From Nostocales cyanobacterium HT-58-2 (GTDB taxonomy: Bacteria; Cyanobacteriota; Cyanobacteriia; Cyanobacteriales; Nostocaceae): a stretch of 64,000 bases of DNA. Numbering within the stretch: the first letter of the stretch is position 1; each line of letters begins with the position of its first letter. This document shows, one piece after another, positions 7,670 to 17,474 of this stretch. A program made the translations under genes and the position numbers. The stretch spans positions 4,398,501-4,462,500 of the forward strand of contig CP019636.1 of NCBI GenBank assembly GCA_002163975.1, in the 5' to 3' direction. Under the pieces are notes generated by a model. The model saw nothing but the letters and a program-made list of their open reading frames with translations. It had not been told where the DNA came from and did not search any database.

Positions 7670-10042
7670 TTAGACTAACCTCCGTAATGTATCTAAAAAT
7701 ACTCCTTGCTCGAACTCACCTTTGGTAATGTAAGCGTTTGCCCCAACTTCTTCTCCTTGACGCTTGTCCTCCTCAGTAGCTAAGGTAGTCACTAAGATAA
7801 CAGGTAATTCTTTGTATTCTGGTAATTCACGAATTTTAGCAGTCAGTTCCAGCCCATCAAGATTTGGCATTTGCACGTCTGAGACAACGGCATCGAATTT
7901 GCTCTCTCTAAGTTTGTCCAAGCCATCTTGACCGTCCACAGCAGCTGTGACTTCATAGCCTGCACTTTCCAAAATCCGCCTCATTTGGGTACGAATGGGA
8001 ATTGAGTCTTCAACGAGAAGAATCTTCTGTCTGACTTGTGCTTTTTCTCTTAACTCTTTAATCGTGATAGAGACAACTGTCTTCTTCGCTGACTTGAACA
8101 AATCTGGAGGATTAAGCACCATGCAAACTTCTCCAGTACCAAGAATTGTGGCACCAGAGATATTACAAATCCTCTTCAGCAATTGACTCTGTGGCTTCAA
8201 GACAATATCCTGTAACTCCGACACAGTGTCTACCAGCAATCCTAAACGTTCGGAACCAAGCCGGAGAATAATGCAGGGAATACTTTTTAAAGCTGTATTC
8301 AAAGCTTGGGTAGATGTGGGCACTTTAACAGGTAAACCCAAGACATCTGCCAACCAAGCAACAGAGAGAGCCTGTCCTTGGTATGGGAATGTTTGGCTAC
8401 CTTCAAGCGCAAAAATTTCTTGAGGAGAAACCAACATCATTGTTTCTACAAATTCCACAGGAATGGCATAGGGATTTTGATTAACCTGCACAATTAAGAC
8501 ATGGGTGGTTGCTAGTATGCTACTGAGCGTGATCCGAAACAAACATCCCTTACCCTGTGTAAATTCTACCTGGATGCTTCCCTTGAGGCGATCAACATTA
8601 GCACGTACGACATCCAGACCAACTCCTCTGCCAGAAATCTCGGTCACTGCTGTGCGTGTGGAAAATCCAGGAGCAAAGATCAATGCTTGAATTTCTGCCG
8701 TTGATAGAGCTGCGAGTTCTTCTTCTGAAAGAAGACCACGGCGCACCGCTGACGCTTTAATCGCTTCGACATCCAAACCACGCCCATCATCTGAGACTTC
8801 AATACTCACAGTGTTGCCGGTCTGGTAAGCTCTCAGATGAATTGTTGCTGTGGCAGGTTTGCCAAGTTTTAAACGCTCTTGGGGTGTTTCGATGCCATGA
8901 TCTATTGCATTGCGAATGATGTGCATGAGCGGATCTTTCATCTCTTCAATAATCCGCTTGTCTACATAAGTTTGTTCACCTTCGATATGCAGATCAACTT
9001 CTTTGGCTTGCTGTTTAGCCAAATCTCGTACAGTGCGCTGAAACAGATGAAAAATTGTCGAGAATGGTAGCAGTCGCAAAGAGGTGACTCCTGACTGGAG
9101 TTCATTGGCGATGATTTCGAGTCTAGCAGTGTGGTCAAACGCCTTATTTCTGAGTATATTTAAATACTCTCCCAGTTGCTTGAGACGGTTTTCGATTGAG
9201 CTAGGAAAATTTTGTACGACTTGCAGTTCACTAGAAAGCCCTCGTCGCTCTAAGTCTTCATATGCCTGACGGATCATAAAGGCTTGCCGAGTCAACTCCT
9301 CCCACAGCGCCATCATTTCCTCAATTTCACCAACTTGGTCTGCAATTTGACCTTTGGTAACCACGAGTTCACCCACTTGAGTTAGGAGCTTATCAAGCCT
9401 GTGGGACTCAACGCGGATGGTGTCAATTTGATAGTCACTGACTTGAGCAAAAGTTTCTATTGATGATTCTGTATTTTCGCTGACTTCTGCAGTACTATTA
9501 AAAACCAGGTCTGACTCTACCAGAGGCAATGTAGAGGAATCAACCTCCGATTCTGCATCATCGAAGATTGTGGATAGTTCTGTAAAAGGCAGTCCAGAGG
9601 AATCAACTTCCGATTCCGATTCTGTTGTCACCGTCTGTTGAATTTCTGACCATGTATCACTGGACTCACCTCTCATAAGTTGAGCTAGGACATGGAAGAC
9701 GCTGACCCCTGCTGGTTGTCCAGTCACGGCTTCATGGGCAATTTTACGAATTGCATCCAGCCCTTGAGAAAGGCAGTCGTACAGTTGGGAAGTGAAAACT
9801 CGCTCACCCCGCTTAACAGATGCCAAAATTTCTTCTAGTTGGTGAGTCAGAGTTTCCACATCTTTGACTCCCAACATTCTGGAATCACCTTTGAGCGAGT
9901 GCGTTTCTCGCAGTAATCCCTCCAGTTTGGCTTCGTCTTGGGGATTTTTTTCTAAGTAAAGTAACCCCGCTTCTATTTTTTGTATACGTTCTGCACTAGC
10001 TGCTTTGTAAAGCGATCGCAGTTCTTCGTCTTCTATCATCAT
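7670..10042 (-). CDS. cheA: Hybrid CheA chemotaxis histidine kinase with C-terminal receiver
   Basis: This 790-residue protein has the domain order HPt (1-105, phosphorylated H48 in HSLKGD), an acidic linker, dimerisation domain (about 205-330), HATPase (N378, DDGRG at 418-422, GRGVG at 471-475), CheW-like domain (about 508-650) and receiver (about 672-790, D722, K774). The linker contains a near-duplicate, SEVDSSGLP and SEVDSSTLP. The fused receiver is typical of cyanobacterial CheA proteins in phototaxis and hormogonium-motility loci. It lies 145 bp downstream of the methyl-accepting gene and one base upstream of cheB. There is no separate cheY in the cluster. Confidence 0.95.
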   Translation of the reverse strand: MMIEDEELRSLYKAASAERIQKIEAGLLYLEKNPQDEAKLEGLLRETHSLKGDSRMLGVKDVETLTHQLEEILASVKRGERVFTSQLYDCLSQGLDAIRKIAHEAVTGQPAGVSVFHVLAQLMRGESSDTWSEIQQTVTTESESEVDSSGLPFTELSTIFDDAESEVDSSTLPLVESDLVFNSTAEVSENTESSIETFAQVSDYQIDTIRVESHRLDKLLTQVGELVVTKGQIADQVGEIEEMMALWEELTRQAFMIRQAYEDLERRGLSSELQVVQNFPSSIENRLKQLGEYLNILRNKAFDHTARLEIIANELQSGVTSLRLLPFSTIFHLFQRTVRDLAKQQAKEVDLHIEGEQTYVDKRIIEEMKDPLMHIIRNAIDHGIETPQERLKLGKPATATIHLRAYQTGNTVSIEVSDDGRGLDVEAIKASAVRRGLLSEEELAALSTAEIQALIFAPGFSTRTAVTEISGRGVGLDVVRANVDRLKGSIQVEFTQGKGCLFRITLSSILATTHVLIVQVNQNPYAIPVEFVETMMLVSPQEIFALEGSQTFPYQGQALSVAWLADVLGLPVKVPTSTQALNTALKSIPCIILRLGSERLGLLVDTVSELQDIVLKPQSQLLKRICNISGATILGTGEVCMVLNPPDLFKSAKKTVVSITIKELREKAQVRQKILLVEDSIPIRTQMRRILESAGYEVTAAVDGQDGLDKLRESKFDAVVSDVQMPNLDGLELTAKIRELPEYKELPVILVTTLATEEDKRQGEEVGANAYITKGEFEQGVFLDTLRRLV

Positions 10043-10187
10043 GGCAAAAGAGCTGTTTTTAAGGACTGATACGAAGTTGCTTTCAAACCGAGTTATCTCC
10101 CAAAATGTTGGAAATAGATATTAGAAATAACAACAAACTACATTCAATTGTGAGAGTTCTCTGTTTGAATGCAGCTTTATAACTTAT

Positions 10188-11642
10188 TTAGAGCACAGCC
10201 TGAAGATTTTGAGCAGCTTCGTTGAGGTCTTCGGTAGCGTCTTTTACCTGGGTGATCGCAACGGTTGTTTCTTTTGCCCCTAAGTTAATAGCATTCATCG
10301 CTGCAACAACCCTCTGCACGGCGATCGCCTGCTGTTTCGCTATTATGGAAATTTCTTGGTTGTTAAGAAACACCCTATTAACGGCATCGGCAATATTTAC
10401 GAACACATCACCCGTTTCTTCAGCTAGCTTGATTCCTTGTGTTGCTTTCTTAGTACCTTCATCAGTCACCATGATGGTGGAGTTAATTGCTGCTTGCACT
10501 TCGTTAACCAGGATATGAATTCGGTCAGCTGATTTTCGACTCTGGTCCGCCAGTTTACGAATTTCGCCAGCTACGACGGCAAAGCCTTTGCCATGCTCAC
10601 CTGCACGAGCTGCTTCTACGCCTGCGTTTAGAGCTAACATATTTGTTTGGTTCGCCAAATCTGCGACTAGGTCAGAAACTGTGGTGATTTGTGCAGTCTG
10701 CTCAGAAAGACGAACAATCTGGTTGGCAATTGCTATCACCTGGTTTTTCAGTTCCAAGATACCGTCCATCGTCACACCCACTGTTTTTGTTCCTTCTTCA
10801 GTGAGGTTTAGAGCTATCTGTGCTCCTTCGGCAGAAATTTCTGCTTTTTGAGCAGATTGCAGCGAAGAAGCTCCCACTTCTTCAATGGTGACGGTAGTTT
10901 CATTTACTGAGGCAGACTGCTCAAGAATTGTGCGTTCCTGCTCGTTGACTGTGATAGTAATGTCTTTTACAGAAGAAGCGACCGCATTTGAAGCATCTTC
11001 GATTGTTTTCGCAATACCGGACGAGAGGACATAAGATACGACAATGGAAATAGAAGCAGCGAGCAATGTCCCTAAACCAGCAACAACCTGCATCAGGGTC
11101 GTTGCCTGTTGGACTTCGGTAATCAATGCTTGAATAACTCTGTCTTGTTCCCCTTCAAACTCTTTTTGCAACACCTCAGCGCTGCGGATAAACGGTCGAT
11201 TTGTTTCCGACTGAAATGACTTGAGTGCTTGATCTTTCTTACCTGTCTTTACCAAATTAATAGTCTCGCGACCATATTGCTCAATTTGCTGCCCAAGTTG
11301 ACGGAGTTTTACTAACCGCTCTTTCTGCTGTGGATTGATAACAAGCTTTTCAGCATTTGCTAGGGATTCTTTGTAGTCAGATACCCCTGTCTGAAAAGAT
11401 TCTTCGAGATTATTGGTATCACCAAATACCAAGAAGCCACGTGTTGTGCGTTCCATCCTTGATAGACCCAATGTTGCTTTAGATGCTTCTTGAGATGCGG
11501 TCTTGGCATCTTCCACTTGCTTGAAAGCGATATCTAATCTTCTGGAATTGCCAAAAGCTAGAGCGCTCAGTACGACTAATAAAAAAACTGGAAATGAATA
11601 TCCTAATAAAATCCGACCTCTTAACTTTAAATTGCTAAACAT
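10188..11642 (-). CDS. Methyl-accepting chemotaxis protein (transmembrane)
   Basis: This 484-residue receptor has one membrane segment at about 12-30, a roughly 150-residue helical sensor region resembling a four-helix bundle, and a second membrane segment at about 190-208. The coiled-coil signalling domain contains the conserved tip, with LNAGVEAARAGEHGKGFAVV near 339-358 followed by AGEIRKLADQSRKSA. A HAMP domain is not obvious between the membrane and the signalling domain. It should sense a stimulus at the periplasmic or membrane face and control the CheA encoded next. The ligand is unknown. Confidence 0.92.
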   Translation of the reverse strand: MFSNLKLRGRILLGYSFPVFLLVVLSALAFGNSRRLDIAFKQVEDAKTASQEASKATLGLSRMERTTRGFLVFGDTNNLEESFQTGVSDYKESLANAEKLVINPQQKERLVKLRQLGQQIEQYGRETINLVKTGKKDQALKSFQSETNRPFIRSAEVLQKEFEGEQDRVIQALITEVQQATTLMQVVAGLGTLLAASISIVVSYVLSSGIAKTIEDASNAVASSVKDITITVNEQERTILEQSASVNETTVTIEEVGASSLQSAQKAEISAEGAQIALNLTEEGTKTVGVTMDGILELKNQVIAIANQIVRLSEQTAQITTVSDLVADLANQTNMLALNAGVEAARAGEHGKGFAVVAGEIRKLADQSRKSADRIHILVNEVQAAINSTIMVTDEGTKKATQGIKLAEETGDVFVNIADAVNRVFLNNQEISIIAKQQAIAVQRVVAAMNAINLGAKETTVAITQVKDATEDLNEAAQNLQAVL

Positions 11643-11741
11643 AGGGTCATATCCTTTTGTGTGACATCATATACCTATAAATTGATTCTCAATTGAGCCA
11701 AGATTTTGAGTTCCACTGAATACTAAAAATTGTGTTTAGCC

Positions 11742-12842
11742 CTAAATTTGTTCATTCACTACCAGGTCTCCTTCCGTCAGGATTTTAGGAAAATCTAAGA
11801 CAATCAACATTTTTTCCTGGAAGAAAGCCATTCCCCGAAAGTACTGTGTATTGTTAAGGAGTTTGATTGCGCTTAGCGGTGTCATTTCAGTAGGGTTGAT
11901 ATAAACGACCTCAAACACTTTATCAATGGGGACTCCAGCAACAATATCATCAACTTGAACCACCATGGCTTTAGAACCAACTCCAATTGGGGTGATTGGG
12001 AGATTCAAAATGTTCCGAATATCGACTAATGTGACAATTTCTCCCCGCAAATTCATATTGCCAATAATATGCTTTGGGCAGCAGGGAATTGGGGTCAAAT
12101 TCTCAATATCAGTGAATTCCCGTACGAGTTCTAAGTCCAGACCATAGTACTCATTACCAATACCAATCACTGCTAGAGGCATCTGCCTGTTTATCACCTC
12201 TAGGTCTTCTAATGATTGCTTGATTTGAACAGCTCTTTGTCGAAATATTGCCCGTTCTTCAGAAGTTGCATGAGGACAATATAGGTCGTAGAAGCTGAGT
12301 GTTTTAAATTCCTCTAGCTGCTGGTATTCCTCATACTTTTGTTGTCCATCACCAGATGTATAAGCAAGCTCTAACTGGCTTTGTGCATCCCAAATTAAGG
12401 TGACTAAAGTATCTGGTTGGCGCACTAATTTTTTGGAATCTAGCAAAAAAATTGGTTCCGAATCTACATTGGCAATACCAGTCAGAAATATGGTATTAAT
12501 GTCACACAAGAATCCATCAGAAGGAACTGGTTCAATGACTTCATTATCTAGCTCTAGCATTTCGTTGACTTGATGCACGAGTACACCAATTTGTAAGCCC
12601 TCCCACCCTAAAATGATGATGTAGTCACTAAGATGGCAAACTTTTGGTAGATATCCTTGAAGCCAATCGAGATGTATGACTGGTACAATCTGTGTCCGCA
12701 AATTTAGGAAGCCGATCAGATCGTTGCTTTCTCCAGTAATTGGTGTCAGTTCTGGAAGGGGGAAAATTTCCTGAACTAGTGATGCTTCAATTCCATAATG
12801 CAAATCATGTAGGCGAAATGTGAGGTATTTCTTATTCTCCAT
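11742..12842 (-). CDS. CheW-like adaptor with two CheW domains
   Basis: This 366-residue soluble protein has CheW-type repeats at about 3-150 (start KYLTFRLHDLHYGIEASLVQ, core IGFLNLRTQIVPVI) and about 217-360 (IGIGNEYYGLDLELVREF, core IGNMNLRGEIVTLVDI). The linker is about 65 residues. CheW proteins bridge receptors and CheA. A double CheW could link two receptors or stabilise arrays. Its position just upstream of the receptor gene fits this role. Confidence 0.9.
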   Translation of the reverse strand: MENKKYLTFRLHDLHYGIEASLVQEIFPLPELTPITGESNDLIGFLNLRTQIVPVIHLDWLQGYLPKVCHLSDYIIILGWEGLQIGVLVHQVNEMLELDNEVIEPVPSDGFLCDINTIFLTGIANVDSEPIFLLDSKKLVRQPDTLVTLIWDAQSQLELAYTSGDGQQKYEEYQQLEEFKTLSFYDLYCPHATSEERAIFRQRAVQIKQSLEDLEVINRQMPLAVIGIGNEYYGLDLELVREFTDIENLTPIPCCPKHIIGNMNLRGEIVTLVDIRNILNLPITPIGVGSKAMVVQVDDIVAGVPIDKVFEVVYINPTEMTPLSAIKLLNNTQYFRGMAFFQEKMLIVLDFPKILTEGDLVVNEQI

Positions 12843-12969
12843 TGCAGTTTTCTACCTTTGAATCAGTTGATTTTTAACAATCAACTACCGATTGAGCAAG
12901 ACTTCATTTAAATACAACTTGATATAAGATAATCAGTAAAAAATATCAATATTTTTTGCAAATTTTATG

Positions 12970-14148
12970 TTATTGAAAGCTAAATTTGTAGGAAATATTT
13001 TTTATTTTTTGTCTTCTGTCACTAATAGATTTCTCTACAATCTCAAGTAGTTTTTGAGGTTCAAATGGCTTAGTTAAATAATGAGTTGTTCCAGCAATTT
13101 GACCTCGGAGTTTATCAGAGAATTTATCTCGTGCTGTAACCATAATTATGGGTAAATCCTTGAATTTTGGAATGCTGCGTACTGTTCGGCAGAATTCTAA
13201 GCCATCAATATCTGGCATGGTGACATCCAACAGTAACAGTGCAATAGGATTGGTATTCATCAAACTGAGAGCTTCTACAGCGTTGCTTGAAAACAGAACC
13301 TGATATCGTTCCCCTAAAGCTCTCTTGATTAAAAGTTGCACCACTGGACTGTCATCAACACTCAATACAACTGGACGTTGCTCTTCCACACGAGAAACGA
13401 CAGGAGTGATAGGTACATCTTGCCCAAAAGTTATCCAGCCTGAAACGACCCACTCCCTATAGGTTCGCCCTAACTCCAGAGGATCTTGGTCTAATTGTTC
13501 GGCGATTTCAAGGAGCGATCGCTCACCATCCACCCACTTGTGTAAATGCTCTTGCGCTAGCTTGTCTTTGACTGTTCGCCAACCAGGTGAAAGTTGGGGA
13601 ATCGCTTCTATGCTGGGAATCACAGGCGCAAGTGCTGTCCATTCCTGTTGACGACCAACAACATCTTGGATAAGCTTGTTCCATTCCAAACCGTGACCGT
13701 CTTTGCCATAACTCAGGTCTATCTGAACTGTGGGGTCTAAATGTAACTTGCCTGGATGGGGCAATGTTTGCTCTAGCACTTGCACAACTTGAGCATGAAT
13801 ACAGCTTTCAATCTCCTCCCATTTGAAGACTCGTATCCGAACGATTTGATCTAAAATTTCTCGGTAGGATGATGGATCTTGTAACTTTTGCGCTGCATAT
13901 CCAACAGCAATGTCAGTCCAGTCGTGTTTTAATTTCACCCCAATCCTTCTGGCTAATTCTTGATTACTCAGTATTTTTAATCCGCCATAAACAACTTCAC
14001 CGTTGTTTAAAACGACAACACGCGACCTTAGCTTTTGCTCTGAATTTACACTTGCATATATGTGAACAAATCCACTAGCATCCATTCTTTGTAACTTCTC
14101 TAGCAAGTCGCTGAGTTGGCCAGCTTGATACTGTAATGATTTCAACAT
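12970..14148 (-). CDS. PatA-like response regulator (DUF4388 plus receiver)
   Basis: This 392-residue protein has an N-terminal DUF4388/PatA-type region (about 1-110), a middle helical region with LLEIAEQLDQDPLELGRTYREW that resembles the same family, and a C-terminal receiver at about 258-378 (D265/D266, phospho-acceptor D308 in LLDVTMPDIDG, T338, K360). The same arrangement occurs in cyanobacterial PatA, PixG and HmpA-type regulators at the head of chemotaxis-like operons. It is the first gene of the five-gene minus-strand operon, so it probably receives phosphate from the downstream CheA. Confidence 0.9.
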   Translation of the reverse strand: MLKSLQYQAGQLSDLLEKLQRMDASGFVHIYASVNSEQKLRSRVVVLNNGEVVYGGLKILSNQELARRIGVKLKHDWTDIAVGYAAQKLQDPSSYREILDQIVRIRVFKWEEIESCIHAQVVQVLEQTLPHPGKLHLDPTVQIDLSYGKDGHGLEWNKLIQDVVGRQQEWTALAPVIPSIEAIPQLSPGWRTVKDKLAQEHLHKWVDGERSLLEIAEQLDQDPLELGRTYREWVVSGWITFGQDVPITPVVSRVEEQRPVVLSVDDSPVVQLLIKRALGERYQVLFSSNAVEALSLMNTNPIALLLLDVTMPDIDGLEFCRTVRSIPKFKDLPIIMVTARDKFSDKLRGQIAGTTHYLTKPFEPQKLLEIVEKSISDRRQKIKNISYKFSFQ

Positions 14149-15057
14149 GCTTAAATGAAATGATTCACTGAACAGTTAGAGGTGTACTTAGCGTAAAAAT
14201 CATACTTTGCAAGTACTTATACCCAAAAGATGCCAACAAGCTTTAGAAGTTTGGCGTTTTTGTTTTAGAGAAGAAAATTTCTCCAGTATTCAAAACTTTG
14301 CCTTTGTCACCTACTTTAAGCTTGTTAGTAGGTTGATTAGATTCACCCCTATATATCAAGCTAAAACACAGCCACTTGCTATCTTAAGATTTTGTCAAAT
14401 TTATAAGTCACTTAACTGGCTTGCCCTCACTTGCACGATAAAAGTGTGTTTGAGTGAATGATGCCATCTACACTACAAATCTAGGGCAGTCAGTGTAGGT
14501 ACCACCGCCCTTCAATAAATTGTAGATATGAATGTCAATAAATTTTTACTTGCCAAATACGTGGTAGATACCCTATAACCTCATTTAGCTCCCTGGTAAA
14601 AAGCTAGATACACCCACTCACTGCTCTGCAAAGAGGCTATTGTTACAGTCAGAACTTTTTTACTTTAGTGGCAAAAAGTCATAACTAGGTACAGTAGCGT
14701 ACTGAGGTTTACTTGCATAACCAAAAGTACCAAACAAGAAACCAAAAATCAAGTAGAATCTATAAATACTAAGAAAACTTGAACAAAAGTTTGCAATCTG
14801 TTGTTCCAGCTTTGATAAAAGCTTGGAGATTTAAGGATATGCGGGGTTTTATCATACTTTTTTGTCGCTGCTTTGAGAGTTATTACATCTAAAAGCAATA
14901 AAAACTTAAATGTCATATGTGCATATCATTCAGATTCATGATTTTTATTTCTCTATTTCTTATTGATTGTTTACAGAATTAAAGAAAAAATAGGAGACGT
15001 GAAAAATCTGCGAGAAGTTCCCAAATCCTTTAAAGGTCAAAGAGCGGTATCACAGTC
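14149..15057. other. 909-bp divergent promoter region with one NtcA-like site
   Basis: This gap separates the chemotaxis operon (minus) from the membrane-protein gene (plus). It holds GTA-N8-TAC at 14689-14702 and, 21 bases to the left, a minus-strand TAAAGT that fits a TAN3T -10 element. Such sites occur by chance about once per 4 kb. No credible coding frame is present. Confidence 0.4.
14662..14702 (-). promoter_or_regulatory. Weak candidate NtcA-activated promoter for the chemotaxis operon
   Basis: The element GTACAGTAGCGTAC matches the NtcA consensus GTA-N8-TAC. On the minus strand a TAAAGT hexamer at 14667-14662 follows at 21 bases; activated promoters usually show about 22. A transcript from here would have an untranslated leader of roughly 500 nt. 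The assignment is inference. Confidence 0.2.
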
Positions 15058-15606
15058 ATGACTTCTTTTAACATAAATTTCTATCTATTTATAGAAAACT
15101 TGGTCTTTTTTATCATCTCCACATTTTTTTGTGTTGTTGTAGGTTGGGCGTGGGGAAACTCGAAACCTTTCAGCCTTCCCAAACCAGTACCAGGGTGGTT
15201 TAAAATTTGGTTTGGTACAGTGCAAGTCGTGGGGGTGATAGTCCCCCTAGTGGTGATGCTTGTGTGGGGTGTGTGGTTAGGTGACCAACGCATCTTAACT
15301 GTATTTATTCCTTATTTTGTCATGCTAGGGTTGCAAATTCTAGCTGAGATTTTAACACTGAGGCAGTTTCACACAGTTGTGTGGGTGATGATTCCCTACT
15401 TATACCTACCTTACCGTTTTTGGCAGCTTTATGAGGGGTGGAAGTTTGTCAGTTCCCAAACCGATTTGGCATGGGTCCAAAATCTATTGCTCGTAGAACT
15501 CGTCTTGTGGATTGGGAACTACGCCTTGGATGTGTCACAGCTGCCCAGGCTTTTGGGTTGGTACGTGAAAGAAAGTTCTCAGATCAGTCGCAGCAGGAGT
15601 CACTGA
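15058..15606 (+). CDS. Hypothetical integral membrane protein
   Basis: This 182-residue protein has four to five hydrophobic segments, at about residues 8-30, 52-75, 80-98, 103-123 and 140-160. A Pro-rich cytoplasmic or lumenal loop (SLPKPVPGWFKIWFG) follows the first. I recognise no catalytic motif. It is 112 bp upstream of the ABC exporter on the same strand and could be co-transcribed with it. I cannot name its function. Confidence 0.7.
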   Translation: MTSFNINFYLFIENLVFFIISTFFCVVVGWAWGNSKPFSLPKPVPGWFKIWFGTVQVVGVIVPLVVMLVWGVWLGDQRILTVFIPYFVMLGLQILAEILTLRQFHTVVWVMIPYLYLPYRFWQLYEGWKFVSSQTDLAWVQNLLLVELVLWIGNYALDVSQLPRLLGWYVKESSQISRSRSH

Positions 15607-15718
15607 GAAGTCCGCGCTGTATACGTAAGCATCAGCGTCGGGAGTATGTCACTGTTCAGAAACTACAGAAAAGCTGATAGCGTCAGACAAATAAGAGTAT
15701 TTTTGTGGATGTGACAGC

Positions 15719-17443
15719 TTGAAAACGCGCTCTAACTACTGGCAGCTTCTACCATATATCCGACCCCAATGGCAAACCATCGTTAAGGGGTTCATTGGCA
15801 TCTTGGGATATGTCCTGGCAACTTTGGCACTGCTGGCGCTTGTGCGTCAATTCGCGACTGTCTTTGGCGGGGGTGATTTAAAAGCGATCGCCCTACAGCT
15901 TGGCATGATAGCAGCTGTGTTTCTGGCACGAGGCTTTTTTCAGTCCGTGCAAGATATGTACATGGCAAAAGCAGCACTCAGGGTCGCTTTTGGTTTGCGT
16001 AAACAGGTTTACTCCCACCTGCAAAAGCTCAATTTGAGCTATTTTGAAACAGCAAAAGCAGGTGATTTATCTTACCGCCTCACGGAAGATGTCGACCGGA
16101 TTGGGGAAGTCGTACACAAAGTCTTTCACGACTTTATCCCCTGTGTTTTGCAATTGGTGGCAATTCCTGTTTACATGATTTTTTTGAATTGGCAATTGAC
16201 GTTAGCTACGGTTATCGTTGCACCACTGATGGGTCTTTTGATTGGTTGGTTTGGCGAACGGTTACGCCAGTTCTCTTTAAGAAGTCAAAGTCACATCTCA
16301 GATTTGTCAGCAATTCTGACGGAAGTTTTCAGCGGTATCCGCCTCATACAAGCTTTTGCAGCAGAAAACTACGAAATTGCCCGGTTTAGCAAGGAAGCAG
16401 AACGCGCTTTAAAAGCGAAATACTCGACTGAAAGGCTCAAAGCCATTCAGATTCCGATTGTGGGATTCTTAGAAGCAGTCAGTGCTTTGATACTATTATT
16501 TGTTGGCGCGTGGCAAATTGCCAACGGTAACTTGACGGTCCCAAAGTTTGTCAGCTATCTTGCTGCAGCAGGGTTGTTAATTGACCCTATTGGTCATGTC
16601 ACCAATAACTATAACGAGTTTAAACAAGGTGAAGCATCTGTTGACCGCATTTTTGAATTGTTGGCAATTGCGCCTACTGTAGTAGAAAAACCTCATGCTC
16701 TGTTGCTTCCTCCAGTCAGTGGCAAGGTGGAATATAGTCATGTCTCCTTTGCCTACAAACCTGGTGAACCTGTCTTAAAAGATATTAGTTTATTGGCGCT
16801 GCCAGGAGAAGCGATCGCCCTTGTGGGTGCTTCAGGTGCTGGGAAAACGACTTTTGTAAATCTTCTCCCCCGGTTCTATAATCCTGATGCTGGTCAAATT
16901 TTTATTGACGGCGTTGATGTTCGGGATGTCACACTTGACAGTCTGCGGCGACAAATTGGAATTGTTCCCCAAGAAACCATTATGTTTTCTGGCACAATTG
17001 CCCAAAATATTGCTTTCGGGCAAGATGCCTTTGATATGGAAGCTGTCGAAAAAGCAGCTAAAATTGCTAACGCTCACCAATTTATCACCCAATTACCAGA
17101 CGGCTATTACACTTGGGTGGGAGAAAGAGGGGTAAATTTATCCGGTGGACAGCGACAAAGAATTGCCATTGCACGTGCTGTTTTGCTTAACCCCAGAATT
17201 CTGATTTTAGATGAGGCGACATCTGCCCTAGATTCGGAGTCGGAAGCTTTGGTACAAGAAGCGCTAGAAAGACTCATGCAGGGGCGAACTGTGTTTATTA
17301 TTGCGCATCGCTTGAGTACAGTGAGGCGGTGCGATCGCATTTTAGTTCTAGAACGCGGTGAGATTGTCGAATCGGGAACTCATGAAGAATTGTTAACACT
17401 GGGACATCGCTATGCCAGATTCTACGCCCAGCAATTTAGTTAG
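15719..17443 (+). CDS. ABC exporter (fused permease-ATPase, HepA/MsbA-like)
   Basis: This 574-residue half-transporter has an N-terminal transmembrane domain (about 15-310, six segments) and a C-terminal ATPase with Walker A GASGAGKT at 370-377, signature LSGGQRQR near 474 and Walker B ILILDEATSALD. The only start giving a full first membrane segment is TTG at 15719; no clear ribosome site precedes it and the frame is closed by TAA at 15692. Such proteins act as homodimers exporting lipids, polysaccharide precursors or drugs. HepA of heterocyst envelope synthesis belongs to this group, but the sequence alone cannot assign that role. Confidence 0.9.
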   Translation: MKTRSNYWQLLPYIRPQWQTIVKGFIGILGYVLATLALLALVRQFATVFGGGDLKAIALQLGMIAAVFLARGFFQSVQDMYMAKAALRVAFGLRKQVYSHLQKLNLSYFETAKAGDLSYRLTEDVDRIGEVVHKVFHDFIPCVLQLVAIPVYMIFLNWQLTLATVIVAPLMGLLIGWFGERLRQFSLRSQSHISDLSAILTEVFSGIRLIQAFAAENYEIARFSKEAERALKAKYSTERLKAIQIPIVGFLEAVSALILLFVGAWQIANGNLTVPKFVSYLAAAGLLIDPIGHVTNNYNEFKQGEASVDRIFELLAIAPTVVEKPHALLLPPVSGKVEYSHVSFAYKPGEPVLKDISLLALPGEAIALVGASGAGKTTFVNLLPRFYNPDAGQIFIDGVDVRDVTLDSLRRQIGIVPQETIMFSGTIAQNIAFGQDAFDMEAVEKAAKIANAHQFITQLPDGYYTWVGERGVNLSGGQRQRIAIARAVLLNPRILILDEATSALDSESEALVQEALERLMQGRTVFIIAHRLSTVRRCDRILVLERGEIVESGTHEELLTLGHRYARFYAQQFS

Positions 17444-17474
17444 AGTTGGGGTGTATGTAGAGAATATTTTTCAC

